Source: Thioploca ingrica (GTDB lineage Bacteria; Pseudomonadota; Gammaproteobacteria; Beggiatoales; Beggiatoaceae). Taken from it: a DNA stretch of 64,000 nucleotides. The position numbers and the translations under genes are program-made. Positions 52,157-62,006 of the stretch are shown one piece after another. Position 1 is the stretch's first letter. Every line of letters begins with the position of its first letter. The notes under the pieces are model-generated. The model was not told the DNA's origin. It was given only the letters and a program-made list of their open reading frames with translations, and ran no database searches. Location of the stretch: NCBI GenBank assembly GCA_000828835.1, contig AP014633.1:930001-994000 (forward strand). Direction: 5' to 3'.

Positions 52157-53620
52157 TTACCTTCCCCATAATCTACTCTTTTCTCCCTCGCAACTGGGAA
52201 CTGAAAACTGAGTTTTAATATAATCTTCTAATTCCGTGAGTAAATTCAGTTGTTGATTATCTAAATGCGCTTGGCTGCGGAGTTGAGCGATTTCGTTCAA
52301 AGCTTGTAATGGTGTCAAGCGTGGCTGGTTTTTATAATCTCGCAAAGCCTCTGCCTCATTTTGAGGATTGATTCGTCGCCAATAATCTGCAAAATCTTGA
52401 GTTAACATCTTAGGTAGATTGTCAGGATAGTTTCTACAAAGTAACCGACTAGCGAGTTGGCGCATGGCAATATTTTCAAACTGAGTGACTAGCTTAATTT
52501 GCTCCGCTAGCGAAGCCGCATGAAATTGATGACAAAGCGCTTGTTCTTGCTCAGATAAGAAGCCATTTTGATAAAGAGCGGCTTCAATATCTAAATCGGG
52601 AATCCAAGGATAGCTGAATTCACGGTGATAGCAGATAATTTTATGAAAAAGTTGAGTATGAGATTGTAACCAATCTTGATTTTCTTCAACAATCGCTTGT
52701 CGCTCTGGACTTAAATAGCGCCAATAACGCTCGTGAGGCGGTAACACGATACCTAATTCACCCTGTTTTTTCCGCATAACCCACGTCGTTTCTGGAATGT
52801 TGTCTGGGGTGGTCTCTCGTAACTGAGGTAAATCTAACCGTAACCAAAGAGTTTGATTTTTATAGGGAATCGAATTGCCAATCAATAAAACTGGCACTTG
52901 ATATTGATTAACTGAGCCCAATTCGTTGCTGACCATCAAACCGACACGGTTACTACAAGCAATACTGTGAAAATTAATCGGTATTTCTTCGAGCCGTTGC
53001 CGGTCGCTTTCCTTATCAAAGTAGTCAGTTACGTAATGCCACATTTTAGTTTCGCTATAAAATCGCCGCGCTAATTCCACCGTGGCTTCCACATCAACCA
53101 ACGCATTATGTGCCATTCCCGTAGCCAAGTGGTTAGCCGTGCTCAAGTGTTCCAAACGTAAAGACAGTTTACCTTCTATTTCTGGCCAATTTAAGCTTTC
53201 TCTTTTATACAAATAGTACATATTGGTGATAGGCAACATATCCATCCGTCGACAACCTTGATTATATTGATGCGTGTAAGGCGGCAGCAAATTACGGTGA
53301 AAACAAAAGCGTAACAATTCATCATCAAACGTTAAGGTATTGTAACCCAGACTAATGGTTCCAGGCTGATTCATTAATTGGTGGATTTGTTTAATGGCCT
53401 CAAATTCATTTAACCCCTGCTTGGATTGAGTAATCGCAATCCGATGGGTTATGGTGGCTAATGGAGAGGGAATCACATCCGGCCGTAATTTGACCCCAAT
53501 TAAGTGCCGATCTATTTCTTGTAACTTCATATCGGTGCGAATGGCAGCAAATTGTAATACTTGGTCAAAAGCTTTGTTTAAACCGGTCGTTTCTATATCA
53601 TAGAAAAGATAACTCGCCAT
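52157..53620 (-). CDS. sbcB: exodeoxyribonuclease I
   Basis: A 3'-5' single-strand DNA exonuclease of the DEDDh group acting in recombination and mismatch repair. 487 residues, full length: YDIETTGLNKAFDQVLQFAA (Exo I), YNTLTFDDELLRFCFHRNLL (Exo II), and AHNALVDVEATVELARRF (Exo III), then the SH3-like and helical C-terminal parts (FHAASLAEQIKLV). It converges on the tRNA, with 4 nt between them. Confidence 0.96.
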   Translation of the reverse strand: MASYLFYDIETTGLNKAFDQVLQFAAIRTDMKLQEIDRHLIGVKLRPDVIPSPLATITHRIAITQSKQGLNEFEAIKQIHQLMNQPGTISLGYNTLTFDDELLRFCFHRNLLPPYTHQYNQGCRRMDMLPITNMYYLYKRESLNWPEIEGKLSLRLEHLSTANHLATGMAHNALVDVEATVELARRFYSETKMWHYVTDYFDKESDRQRLEEIPINFHSIACSNRVGLMVSNELGSVNQYQVPVLLIGNSIPYKNQTLWLRLDLPQLRETTPDNIPETTWVMRKKQGELGIVLPPHERYWRYLSPERQAIVEENQDWLQSHTQLFHKIICYHREFSYPWIPDLDIEAALYQNGFLSEQEQALCHQFHAASLAEQIKLVTQFENIAMRQLASRLLCRNYPDNLPKMLTQDFADYWRRINPQNEAEALRDYKNQPRLTPLQALNEIAQLRSQAHLDNQQLNLLTELEDYIKTQFSVPSCEGEKSRLWGR

Positions 53621-54164
53621 GTGGTGTGATCCTCAAGCATTGGTAGGGAAAAAATAGATAGAAATTAATAAAAACAGTTTGTTGACTAATATCTTGCACC
53701 TCGTTACCCAATGACACAAGACCAAACTCAAAAGTTTCGCACCATCGCCACCCGCTACGATCAAGGCGCCATTTATTTTCTCATTAGCGTTTTTATATAA
53801 TAAATTGTTATTTCTGATTTTTTATAACTTTGTAGATACTTTTGCTTTTTCAAAGAGGGGAATCCTTAACTTAATGACATTGATCTTACGCAGGCTATTC
53901 AGTATTAATTTTTTATTCAATTATTTATAATTATGAATCGAAACGACTATAATGGCATAAGCCATCTTGAATTTAGAGCAGATAGAGAACTAATATAAAT
54001 TAAGGAGAGACCTTTTTAACGAAGTGATTTCCAAATTGATATAATCCAGGGCACTCCTTAACAACATCCCCTTTAGAACTGGATTGACCACTCTTGTTAA
54101 TGCGTAAGTCCTACAAACTATCAAACAGTTAATTATCCTAAACTGAATCAATACTGTTTTACTT
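53621..54164. other. gap between sbcB and the ABC export genes
   Basis: 544 nt holding an IS5-type transposase relic (53711-53800), a family F repeat in reverse (GAATCCTTAACTTAATGACA, about 53870-53889), and an A+T-rich upstream region for the ABC operon. No intact gene seen. Confidence 0.5.
53711..53800 (+). pseudogene. IS5-family transposase C-terminal relic
   Basis: A 29-codon frame reads MTQDQTQKFRTIATRYDQGA then IYFLISVFI and a stop. FRTIATRYDQGA matches the conserved end of IS5-family transposases (RRIATRYDK followed by a hydrophobic helix). The rest of the gene and its terminal repeats are not recognisable, so this is a remnant. Confidence 0.6.
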
Positions 54165-54890
54165 ATGTCTGCTAGCGCTTCTACGTCTACGATTGTCTTT
54201 CAAACCCGCCAATTAACCAAAATCTACGACCTGGGTGAAGTCCAAGTCCAAGCTTTGCGGGGAGTGGATATGGAATTGTATCGCGGCGAGTTAGTGGTGC
54301 TATTGGGCGCTTCAGGCAGTGGCAAATCCACCTTATTAAATATTCTCGGCGGATTGGATATTGCGAGTGCGGGGCAGGTCAGTTATTTAGGACGTGATCT
54401 CACCCAAGCGACGGATAAAGAATTAACTGAATATCGGCGCTTTCATGTCGGATTTGTATTTCAATTTTATAATCTTATTCCCAGCCTGACCGCCTTGGAA
54501 AATGTCGCAGTGGTCACCGAAATTGCCCATCAACCTATGCGTCCTGAAGCCGCATTAGCCTTAGTCGGTTTGCAAGACCGTTTAGATCATTTTCCCTCCC
54601 AATTATCGGGCGGACAGCAGCAACGAGTCGCCATTGCCCGTGCCATTGCTAAAAATCCGGCCGTATTGTTATGTGATGAACCCACCGGGGCGCTCGATTC
54701 TGCGACGGGGATTGTCGTGTTAGAAGCACTCGCACAAGTCAATCAAGAATTAGGTACGACCACGGTGGTAATTACCCATAATGCAGAAATTGCGGACATG
54801 GCCGATCGCGTGATTCATCTCAGCGATGGCCTTATCTCTCATATTCATCGCAATTCGCACAAAAAATCGCCGCAGGAATTGCATTGGTAA
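54165..54890 (+). CDS. ABC exporter ATPase (MacB/LolD-type)
   Basis: 241 residues: Walker A ([18 protein letters not shown]), Q-loop ([11 protein letters not shown]), signature ([16 protein letters not shown]), Walker B ([14 protein letters not shown]), switch His (VITHNAEI). The sequence places it with ATPases that energise FtsX-type permeases (MacB, LolD, DevA groups). First gene of a three-gene unit; the permease begins 4 nt after its stop. Confidence 0.92.
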   Translation: MSASASTSTIVFQTRQLTKIYDLGEVQVQALRGVDMELYRGELVVLLGASGSGKSTLLNILGGLDIASAGQVSYLGRDLTQATDKELTEYRRFHVGFVFQFYNLIPSLTALENVAVVTEIAHQPMRPEAALALVGLQDRLDHFPSQLSGGQQQRVAIARAIAKNPAVLLCDEPTGALDSATGIVVLEALAQVNQELGTTTVVITHNAEIADMADRVIHLSDGLISHIHRNSHKKSPQELHW

Positions 54891-54894
54891 CCCC

Positions 54895-57258
54895 ATGACC
54901 GCCTTAGATAAAAAGTTATTGCGCGATTTATGGGGACTGCGTGGGCAAGTCATCGCCATTGCTTTGGTGATTGCCAGTGGTATCGCCACCTTTGTGATGT
55001 CACTCAGTACCCTGGATTCACTCCTATTGACCCAGGCCACGTTTTACCAGAACTATCATTTGCCCGATGTGTTTGCGGCGTTGAAACGCGCGCCTGACAG
55101 CCTTAAAGCCCGTATTCAGGAGATTCCCGGGGTGGAATTAGTCGAAACCCGGATCGTAGCCGCCGTGAATTTAGAGATTGAAGGTTTTACGGATCCCGTC
55201 ACCGGCAGTTTAGTTTCTATTCCAGATGCCGGAGAACCCTTGCTGAACCGTTTACATTTGCGCCAGGGACGATTGATAGAAGCGGGACACGATGATGAAG
55301 TGGTAATTAGCGAAGCTTTTGCTAATGCCCACCGTTTTTCACCCGGCGATACCCTACGCGTTACTATTCATGGACGACGCAAAGCCTTGACTATTGTCGG
55401 TATTGCGTTATCCCCGGAATATATTTATCAAATCAGCCCAGGCGCTATCTTTCCTGACTTTAAACGCTATGGGATTTTATGGATGGGGCGCACGCCATTA
55501 GCCACCGCCTATAACCTGGAAGGGGCGTTTAATGATGTGGTGCTCACCTTATCTCCCCATACGCAAGTCGAGGAAGTGATTGACTCGTTAGATGAATTGC
55601 TTAAACCTTACGGGGGGTTAGGCAGTTATGGACGGGAAAATCAACTCTCGTATCGTTATCTCAAAGAAGAATTCCACCAGTTGCGCCAGATGGCGACGAT
55701 GTTTCCCGTGATTTTTCTAGGGGTTGCTGCGTTTTTATTAAATGTGGTTACGACACGTTTAGTCAGTACGCAACGCGAACAAATTGCGGCTTTAAAAGCC
55801 TTTGGTTATAGTCAGTTTGCCATTACCATTCATTACTTGAAATTAGTCATCCTCATCGTGGTGGTAGGGGCGATACTCGGAATTGCCGGTGGGATCTGGT
55901 TAGGACAAGGTTTGAGTAACCTGTATATGGAACTCTATCGTTTCCCGTTTTTACACTATGAACTACAACCGCGTGTCCTCCTCAGCGCAATCGCTATCAG
56001 TATCGGTGCTGCGATGGTCGGTACATTGTTTGCGGTACGGCAGGCGGCACTTTTGCCACCCGCTCAAGCCATGCGCCCCGAACCGCCAGCCCGCTATCGA
56101 GAAACGGTGTTAGAGCGCCTGGGTTTAAAACCCTATCTTTCGCAACCCACCCGGATGATTGCCCGTCATATCGAACGTAAACCCTTAAAATCTTTGCTTA
56201 CCATCTTGGGGATTGCGTTTGCCTGCGCGATTATGACGATTAGCAATTTTCAACAAGACGCGATTGATTTCATGATGGAAGTACAATTCAATTTAGCCCA
56301 ACGTGAAGACGCGATGGTGACATTGGTAGAACCCTCCTCTTATACGGTTTTATATGAGTTACGTAGTTTGCCAGGCGTGCAATTCGGGGAAGTCTTTCGC
56401 ACGGTCCCGGTTAGATTGCGTTTTGAGCAACGCAGTTATCTGACCGCTATTCAAGGGGTAACAGCCAACAGCGAATTACAACGCCTGCTGGATACGCAGC
56501 AACGCGTGGTGACCCTGCCGCCGGAAGGCATCGTCTTAACGGACTATTTAGGCAAATTATTGGGCATTCAAATAGGCCAACGGCTCACAGTAGAAGTGTT
56601 GGAAGGCAGTCGCCCGATTCGTCAAATTCCCGTGGTCGGTTTTATCAATCAATATGTAGGTGTATCCGGCTATATGGACTTGCCCGCCCTGAACCGTTTT
56701 ATGCGCGAGGGCGAAGTGGTTTCCGGGGTGTATTTAACGCTGGATACTCAACAACAAGAGAACGTTTATGCAGCGATTAAAGAAATGCCGCGCGTTGCCG
56801 GGGTGGTGGTGAAAAAAAATGCGATTCAAAGTTTTTATGACACCGTCGGGGAAAGTATCTTGGTATTTACGTTTATTAATACGCTCTTAGCAGGCACGAT
56901 TGCTTTTGGGGTGGTTTATAACAGTGCCCGGATTGCGTTGTCTGAACGCAGCCGTGAATTAGCCAGTTTGCGGGTGCTGGGGTTCACGCGCGCTGAAATT
57001 TCTTATATTTTGCTGGGTGAATTAGGGATATTAACCGTACTGGCGATTCCACTCGGTTGTATCATTGGTTATGGTTTATGCGATTACCTCGCCAGTCACA
57101 TGGTGTCTGATTTATATCGCGTGCCCCTGGTGTTAAAACCACGCAGTTATGCGTTTGCTGCCACAGTCGTGTTAGTCGCTGCTACTCTTTCGAGTCTAGT
57201 CGTGCGCCGTCAATTAGATCATTTAGATTTAGTCGCGGTGTTAAAAACCAAGGAGTAA
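54895..57258 (+). CDS. FtsX/MacB-type ABC permease
   Basis: 787 residues with two FtsX-like units. The first helix (GQVIAIALVIASGIATFVMSL) precedes a MacB-like periplasmic domain (about 45-250); three helices follow (MFPVIFLGVAAFLLNVV to VGTLFAVRQAALLP), then a second copy: helix (KSLLTILGIAFACAIMTI), periplasmic domain, and three helices ending in AATVVLVAATLSSLVVRR. ATG 54895 is chosen; the 23-codon longer frame overlaps the ATPase. The arrangement is that of DUF214-type exporters of lipids or small molecules; substrate unknown. Confidence 0.9.
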   Translation: MTALDKKLLRDLWGLRGQVIAIALVIASGIATFVMSLSTLDSLLLTQATFYQNYHLPDVFAALKRAPDSLKARIQEIPGVELVETRIVAAVNLEIEGFTDPVTGSLVSIPDAGEPLLNRLHLRQGRLIEAGHDDEVVISEAFANAHRFSPGDTLRVTIHGRRKALTIVGIALSPEYIYQISPGAIFPDFKRYGILWMGRTPLATAYNLEGAFNDVVLTLSPHTQVEEVIDSLDELLKPYGGLGSYGRENQLSYRYLKEEFHQLRQMATMFPVIFLGVAAFLLNVVTTRLVSTQREQIAALKAFGYSQFAITIHYLKLVILIVVVGAILGIAGGIWLGQGLSNLYMELYRFPFLHYELQPRVLLSAIAISIGAAMVGTLFAVRQAALLPPAQAMRPEPPARYRETVLERLGLKPYLSQPTRMIARHIERKPLKSLLTILGIAFACAIMTISNFQQDAIDFMMEVQFNLAQREDAMVTLVEPSSYTVLYELRSLPGVQFGEVFRTVPVRLRFEQRSYLTAIQGVTANSELQRLLDTQQRVVTLPPEGIVLTDYLGKLLGIQIGQRLTVEVLEGSRPIRQIPVVGFINQYVGVSGYMDLPALNRFMREGEVVSGVYLTLDTQQQENVYAAIKEMPRVAGVVVKKNAIQSFYDTVGESILVFTFINTLLAGTIAFGVVYNSARIALSERSRELASLRVLGFTRAEISYILLGELGILTVLAIPLGCIIGYGLCDYLASHMVSDLYRVPLVLKPRSYAFAATVVLVAATLSSLVVRRQLDHLDLVAVLKTKE

Positions 57259-57264
57259 ATCACG

Positions 57265-58458
57265 ATGCCGTGGCGCAGATATGTTAAGTTATTTGTATTC
57301 TTGTTAGTCATTGTCGCAATCATCGGTTATGCCTTTATGCCTAAACCGATTCTTGTAGACATGGCGACTGTAACACACGGTCACTTGCAAGTCACCTTAG
57401 AAACCGATGGCAAAACCCGCGTAATAGATCGTTTTATCGTGTCGGCCCCAATTGCCGGTTTTCTACAACGCATCCCGTTAAAAGTAGGAGATAGTGTTAC
57501 GCCGGGACAAGTATTAACGCAATTAGAACCGTTACGCACAACCATGCTTGATCCCCGTAGCCGTGCTCAAGCTCAAGCGCGTATTTCCTCAGCCCAAGCC
57601 GCTTTACAAGTTGCGCAAGAAAATGTGCAGATAGCCGTTGCTGATGCGGAGTATGCCGCTGTGGAAGTTCAACGGCTAAAACACTTACAAAAATCAGATA
57701 GTGTCGCAAAAGACACGCTTGATCAAGCTGAAACACGGGCACGCCGCACCCAGGCCAGTCGCCGGTCGGCAGAATTTGCGGTGGAAGTCGCCCGGTTTGA
57801 ATTAGAAGCGGCCCGCACTGCCTTACGGTATTCAGCGGCGGAGAATGCGCCTACACCATTAGAAAAACTGGCCATCACTGCGCCCGTGCAGGGGCAGATT
57901 TTGAAAGTACAACAACAAAGTGAAGCGGTGGTCAGTGCTGGTCAAGCGTTAGTAGAAATCGGGGATCCGCAAGCGTTAGAGGTGGAAATCGAGGTCTTAT
58001 CGGCTGATGCCGTGCGAATTAAACCCGGCTCACGGGTGTTGTTTGAACGATGGGGAGGCAATGCCCCATTAGAAGGACAAGTTCGTCGTATAGAACCGGT
58101 TGCCTTTACCAAAATTTCTGCGCTGGGAGTAGAAGAGCAGCGTGTTTTCATTATTGCCGACTTTGTTTCTGCGCCTGAAATTTGGCAACGCTTAGGAGAC
58201 GGTTATCGGGTCGAAGCGCGGTTTATTTTATGGGAAGGAGATAACATTTTACAAATCCCTGCGAATGCGTTATTTCGCTATGAGAATGGCTGGGCGGTAT
58301 TCACGATTGTTGAGGAAACAGTACAACGACGCCGGGTGACAGTCGGGCAGCGGAGTGGGTTGATAGCGGAAATCGTTGAGGGGGTAAAAGCGGGGGAGAT
58401 CGTGATTACGCATCCGAGTGATGCGGTGAAGGAAGGGGTGAAGGTGCAGAGGAGGTAA
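57265..58458 (+). CDS. HlyD/MacA-type periplasmic adaptor
   Basis: 397 residues. N-terminal anchor helix (LFVFLLVIVAIIGYAFMP), biotinyl-lipoyl halves (APIAGFLQRIPLKVGDSVTPG and ITAPVQGQILKVQQQSEAV), a coiled-coil hairpin between them (about 95-195) and a beta-barrel/membrane-proximal C-terminus (AEIVEGVKAGEIVITHPSD). It links the ABC permease to an outer-membrane channel; no tolC-like gene is in the window. It starts 6 nt after the permease. Confidence 0.9.
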   Translation: MPWRRYVKLFVFLLVIVAIIGYAFMPKPILVDMATVTHGHLQVTLETDGKTRVIDRFIVSAPIAGFLQRIPLKVGDSVTPGQVLTQLEPLRTTMLDPRSRAQAQARISSAQAALQVAQENVQIAVADAEYAAVEVQRLKHLQKSDSVAKDTLDQAETRARRTQASRRSAEFAVEVARFELEAARTALRYSAAENAPTPLEKLAITAPVQGQILKVQQQSEAVVSAGQALVEIGDPQALEVEIEVLSADAVRIKPGSRVLFERWGGNAPLEGQVRRIEPVAFTKISALGVEEQRVFIIADFVSAPEIWQRLGDGYRVEARFILWEGDNILQIPANALFRYENGWAVFTIVEETVQRRRVTVGQRSGLIAEIVEGVKAGEIVITHPSDAVKEGVKVQRR

Positions 58459-58576
58459 ACAGTTTACTTTTTACTATCATTTGGACAAATGTGAAAGATT
58501 TGATAGATGAATCGTGGTTGATAGTGGGCCTTTGATTGCGCTGTTCGACAGTTCGGAAATCATTATTATTATAAAG

Positions 58577-58984
58577 TTACTCCTCTTTTCTCAACAGGCT
58601 AATCACTTCTCTTAAATCGATAATTTGTTGTTGAAGTAAAGCCATTTCTTTATCTTTTTGTTCAATAATAATCTGTAGTTTTTCATTCTCATGTTGCAGT
58701 TTAGCGGCTTCGCACGGATAAATATTAATAGCTGAGGAATTATCATGAGTATTATTGCAAGTACCCGTGACATTAAAGATATTTTTTTCATTCAACCCAA
58801 TTAAGTGCGATAACTCCATTTGAAACGTATTAGCAATTTGTTTTAGCCTTGAAAAAGGAATATCCGTTTCGCCCCGCTCAATTTTCGCATAACCGCTCAC
58901 AGCCATATGTAATTTAGCAGCCATTTCATCTTGTGACCAACCTTTGAATATCCGCATAAATTTGATTCGTTCCGAAATTTCCAT
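58577..58984 (-). CDS. XRE-family HTH regulator with C-terminal coiled coil
   Basis: 135 residues, paralogue of the protein at 35079-35474: HTH (IKFMRIFKGWSQDEMAAKLH, then KIERGETDIPFSRLKQIA) and a coiled-coil end (LQHENEKLQIIIEQKDKEMA). GERNIF/NEKNIF and the downstream linker also correspond. It is close to, and on the same strand as, the frameshifted nuclease-like gene at 59463-60061. Confidence 0.86.
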   Translation of the reverse strand: MEISERIKFMRIFKGWSQDEMAAKLHMAVSGYAKIERGETDIPFSRLKQIANTFQMELSHLIGLNEKNIFNVTGTCNNTHDNSSAINIYPCEAAKLQHENEKLQIIIEQKDKEMALLQQQIIDLREVISLLRKEE

Positions 58985-59462
58985 AATTGTTACTCACAGT
59001 GATGATAATAACTACTCAAATCCTCTTTAACATTAAAGATAAAAGCGTGATTATTATAGTCTTTACAACAAGATTAAATATTATAACTGGTTATAACTAA
59101 AGAAATGGTGGGCAACAAAAAACACCTTGCCCACCCTACCCGGCTTCGGCAATAGAAAGGTTGTCATTTTGTCGTTCTTGATCGCCATGTTTGGAAAAAT
59201 AATACTCGCTTTGAGAAACTTTGGTTTGTATCCATTCAATGGTGAACATATCTTGATCTTTAGGTAGTGATGAAACTTTAGGGATGGTTTCAAGGAAAAG
59301 AGTATTATAGTGCAAATCAACGAAACTAATACATTCTATGCTAGCTTGGCTACTTAGCTGATTATAACCAAAAAAAAGAAATGGTGGGCAACAACAACAC
59401 GTTGCCCACCCGACTTGGCTAGAGATGGGGAACGAGCGCAACGAGCAATGCTCATGCGTGTT
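58985..59462. other. gap with paired hairpin repeats E
   Basis: Two copies of repeat E bracket about 250 nt: GGTGGGCAA/TTGCCCACC at 59107-59115 and 59127-59135, and GGTGGGCAAC/GTTGCCCACC at 59383-59392 and 59401-59410, each preceded by AAAGAAAT. A minus-strand open frame of 101 codons crosses the bracketed part; its second half (from MFTIEWIQTKVSQSEYYF) is not repeat-like but has no ribosome site and no recognised family, so I do not call a gene. Confidence 0.5.
59107..59410. repeat. direct pair of hairpin repeats E
   Basis: The two hairpins described for this gap are in direct orientation with similar flanks (TTATAAC...AAAGAAATGGTGGGCAAC). They may mark the ends of an inserted segment or be independent copies. 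Confidence 0.55.
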
Positions 59463-60061
59463 TTACTCGTGTTCAGATGATTCGACAATATAATCCAATG
59501 CTCCGTATAGATGAGATAAGTTGTCAATGGTGAAGTTTTCAGAATCTTTGATAAATTCATCTGCCAGTAATTTACTGAATTGCCACAAATTGCCATCCGT
59601 CACGATGCCATACACTGGTTTGCGGGGATTCTCGTTCAATTTCTGCGCGGCCACTAATTCAGCAAGGCACTGCCCCCAACCTTGCTCGAAATCATTTTTC
59701 TTGGCCTCGACGATAATAATAATCGGTCTTTCCAGAACCGTCTTTCCTAATTCTGATTTCATGGAAATAATATAATCCGGTGTGCCACACAACACTTCAT
59801 CGTAGGCTATACTTCTCTGAATCCAGAATGAATACCTAGCAAAATACCTTTTATAAACTTCCCGTAATAGCGGTGAAATAATAATTTCGCTGCGAGAGGC
59901 TTCGGAAGTGAAAATATCTATATTTTTTTACAGAACTCGAAATCTTCTAAAAAGTTGTCAGAGAGTTGAATTTCCTTTGGCGATATAAAATTCTCTTCCT
60001 TATATTTTATTTTATATTTCTTCTGCACGTCGGCTATATTCTTGAAATCGCTGAATGACAT
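59463..60061 (-). pseudogene. frameshifted PD-(D/E)XK nuclease-like gene
   Basis: Paralogue of 38269-38895. From ATG 60061 it reads MSFSDFKNIADVQKKYKIKY and on to FLEDFEFCKKI, then meets a stop. The correct continuation (NIDIFTSEASRSE, then CGTPDYIISM, IIIVEAKKND, GWGQCLAELVAAQKLN) is in another frame. The break falls at a run of seven T (59923-59929; A on the coding strand); eight would restore the frame. Both nuclease motifs survive after the break. This is either a real loss of function or a homopolymer sequencing error. Confidence 0.85.
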
Positions 60062-60484
60062 AATTATTGTATCCTGAGAATAAAATTTTATTTAGTTTCA
60101 AAGCGTTAGTTATTGTGAATCTAGGTAGGGTGGGCTTCGCAAGCTCAGCTCACTAAGTCCGGTGTGAAATAATGTTAGCCCGCGTAGAATGCGGTGAGCT
60201 TGTGAACGGCATCAATCGTGCCATCCATTATCATCTGTAATCCTTCAATTTTTGCATTGATGCGATTGGTTCCTCACCGTATCCTACACCAGCGGTTCCC
60301 GGTCTCACCAAAATTTAGCTAGCCCGCGTAGGGTGTATAAGCGAAGCGTCATAATACACCTTTTTTCGTCAAGGTGGATGACAGCAGGCACCTTATTCAC
60401 CTTACGCTTTTAAAAACCAGCAGGATGGGTAGAGCGCAGCGAAACCCATCAAATCCTTTCCTTGCCAGCTAATGAATGGAAACT
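60062..60484. other. gap with dispersed repeats C and B
   Basis: No gene supported. Contains family C (60326-60407; GCGTAGGGTG against CACCTTACGC, one mismatch) and one arm of family B (60421-60450). Confidence 0.55.
60326..60450. repeat. dispersed repeats C and B (third site)
   Basis: Same family C hairpin as at 34202-34277, with a B arm shortly after it, as there, but in the opposite orientation relative to C. The recurring C-B neighbourhood suggests they can travel or persist together. Confidence 0.65.
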
Positions 60485-61108
60485 TCAACCACCTTGCCAA
60501 CGTTTTTTGACTTCCTCATGATGTAAAGTTAACCATTGCAAAGCAATTACGGCTGGTGCAAACCGGATTTTACCGGTGGCTAACATTTGCAAAGCGGTGG
60601 CGAAAGGCACGACGTGCACTTGAATATCTTCATGTTCTGCAGCAATCCCTTGAATGCCGCTGGCTTGCGTCGAATCGACTCGTCCACAAAAGAGGGCGGT
60701 GGTTTCAGTGGTACTACCTGGACTAACAAAGAATTGACAAATTGGAATGATATCCACAACGGGGCAGCCCATCTCTTCTTCGGCTTCTCGATAAACCACG
60801 GCTTCGGGCGTTTCACTGGTTTCTAGAATACCCGCGACAATTTCCCATAACCAAGCCCCATCAGCCTGTCCGATGGCACCGGGACGAAATTGTTCAATCA
60901 TCACCACTTGTTCACGAATGGGGTCATAAGGTAACACAGCGGCAGCATGACCCCGTTCTAATACTTCGCGCAGCAATTCTTGGCTCCACCCACCAGCAAA
61001 TAGCGTGTGTTTAAGTTTATAGCGAACCAGTTTAAAAAAACCTTGGTAGCACGTTATTTTTTCAAGGATTTCTATTTCTTTATGGGGAGAAGAAAGGTTG
61101 GACGTCAT
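60485..61108 (-). CDS. nudF: ADP-ribose pyrophosphatase (Nudix)
   Basis: 207 residues. Hydrolyses ADP-ribose to AMP and ribose 5-phosphate. The Nudix box is GILETSETPEAVVYREAEEE followed by MG, preceded by EQFRPGA and followed by QFFVSPGSTTE, all characteristic of NudF/TrgB-type enzymes. It lies downstream of the hvf genes on the same strand with a 127-nt gap, so it is probably a separate unit. Confidence 0.9.
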   Translation of the reverse strand: MTSNLSSPHKEIEILEKITCYQGFFKLVRYKLKHTLFAGGWSQELLREVLERGHAAAVLPYDPIREQVVMIEQFRPGAIGQADGAWLWEIVAGILETSETPEAVVYREAEEEMGCPVVDIIPICQFFVSPGSTTETTALFCGRVDSTQASGIQGIAAEHEDIQVHVVPFATALQMLATGKIRFAPAVIALQWLTLHHEEVKKRWQGG

Positions 61109-61235
61109 GGTGAGTGAGCCTATTTATTCTGCAGGTTAGTGATAATTTTGGGTATTCTACCGTAAAATTAAAAAATAAAAAAACCACCCCGATTATAAAA
61201 TTGGGAAGGTACAAACCCAAGTTTGCTAAAAAATC

Positions 61236-62006
61236 TTATATGCGACGAACACCTAAAACAATATCACGTCTTAGCCATTCTTGCAGAATTTCTAAGCCGC
61301 CTTGAATGACTTTTTGGGGATAAGGATGATTTAATAGCGTAGCTATTTCGGTCAGAATTTGTTGCCCAGTGTGGGAGGTGTCACGGAGGGCTTGCAGTAA
61401 GTAAGCACTAACTCGATTAAGTTGTATAAAACCCACTTTATCATCTTTGCTACGATAAATAAGCAGATAAGTTGGTTCTACCGGTGGTTCCTGCGGTTGG
61501 TAATTTGGACCCACTTTATGAACTGGAAATTGGTAGACGAAAGACCAAGCAAGTGGACTTAACACCGGGCAACCTCGAAGTAAATCGCCTTGGCTATCAA
61601 TACCGGTGAGCTCAATTTCCCGGTTATCAATGAACAAGGCTAATTCGACCCATTCATAATGCGCTAACTCATATAAAAAAGGCGGATCTTCAGGTTGTAT
61701 TTCGCACTCATTTTCCAAATAATGGAGAAATTCCTGCGGCAGTTGCGGAAACAACGGCGTAGTGGCTTGATGCTGAGCAAAATAATCTCGTATTAATTTA
61801 TGCCATTGTTCGGTGGGTAAAATTTGATGTAACACCGGGTAAGTGCTAGCCAAAAGTGATTGCACATTGTTATAAAATAACTTTCGGTAAATCGCCATTC
61901 GGCGCGGTTCAATACCGGTTGGTGCTGGATTATGGGCATCACGAATATGAGCCGCGAAGGCGTATTGCAATTTTTGAAAATGGGGCCGGTTAGCTATGTT
62001 AGGCAT
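61236..62006 (-). CDS. hvfC: HvfC/BufC-like RiPP partner protein (DUF2063)
   Basis: 256 residues from ATG 62006, whose first 8 nt overlap the hvfB end (ATGCCTAA). N-terminal DUF2063 domain ([54 protein letters not shown]) and a C-terminal winged-helix-like part. In related systems this protein acts with the DUF692 enzyme as a complex modifying a Cys-containing precursor. The longer frame from 62057 lies wholly inside hvfB and is not used. Confidence 0.88.
   Translation of the reverse strand: MPNIANRPHFQKLQYAFAAHIRDAHNPAPTGIEPRRMAIYRKLFYNNVQSLLASTYPVLHQILPTEQWHKLIRDYFAQHQATTPLFPQLPQEFLHYLENECEIQPEDPPFLYELAHYEWVELALFIDNREIELTGIDSQGDLLRGCPVLSPLAWSFVYQFPVHKVGPNYQPQEPPVEPTYLLIYRSKDDKVGFIQLNRVSAYLLQALRDTSHTGQQILTEIATLLNHPYPQKVIQGGLEILQEWLRRDIVLGVRRI

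Noticed and set aside
59136-59441. 101-codon minus-strand frame
   Set aside because: Its N-terminal part is repeat E translated; the remaining part lacks a start signal and a recognisable family.
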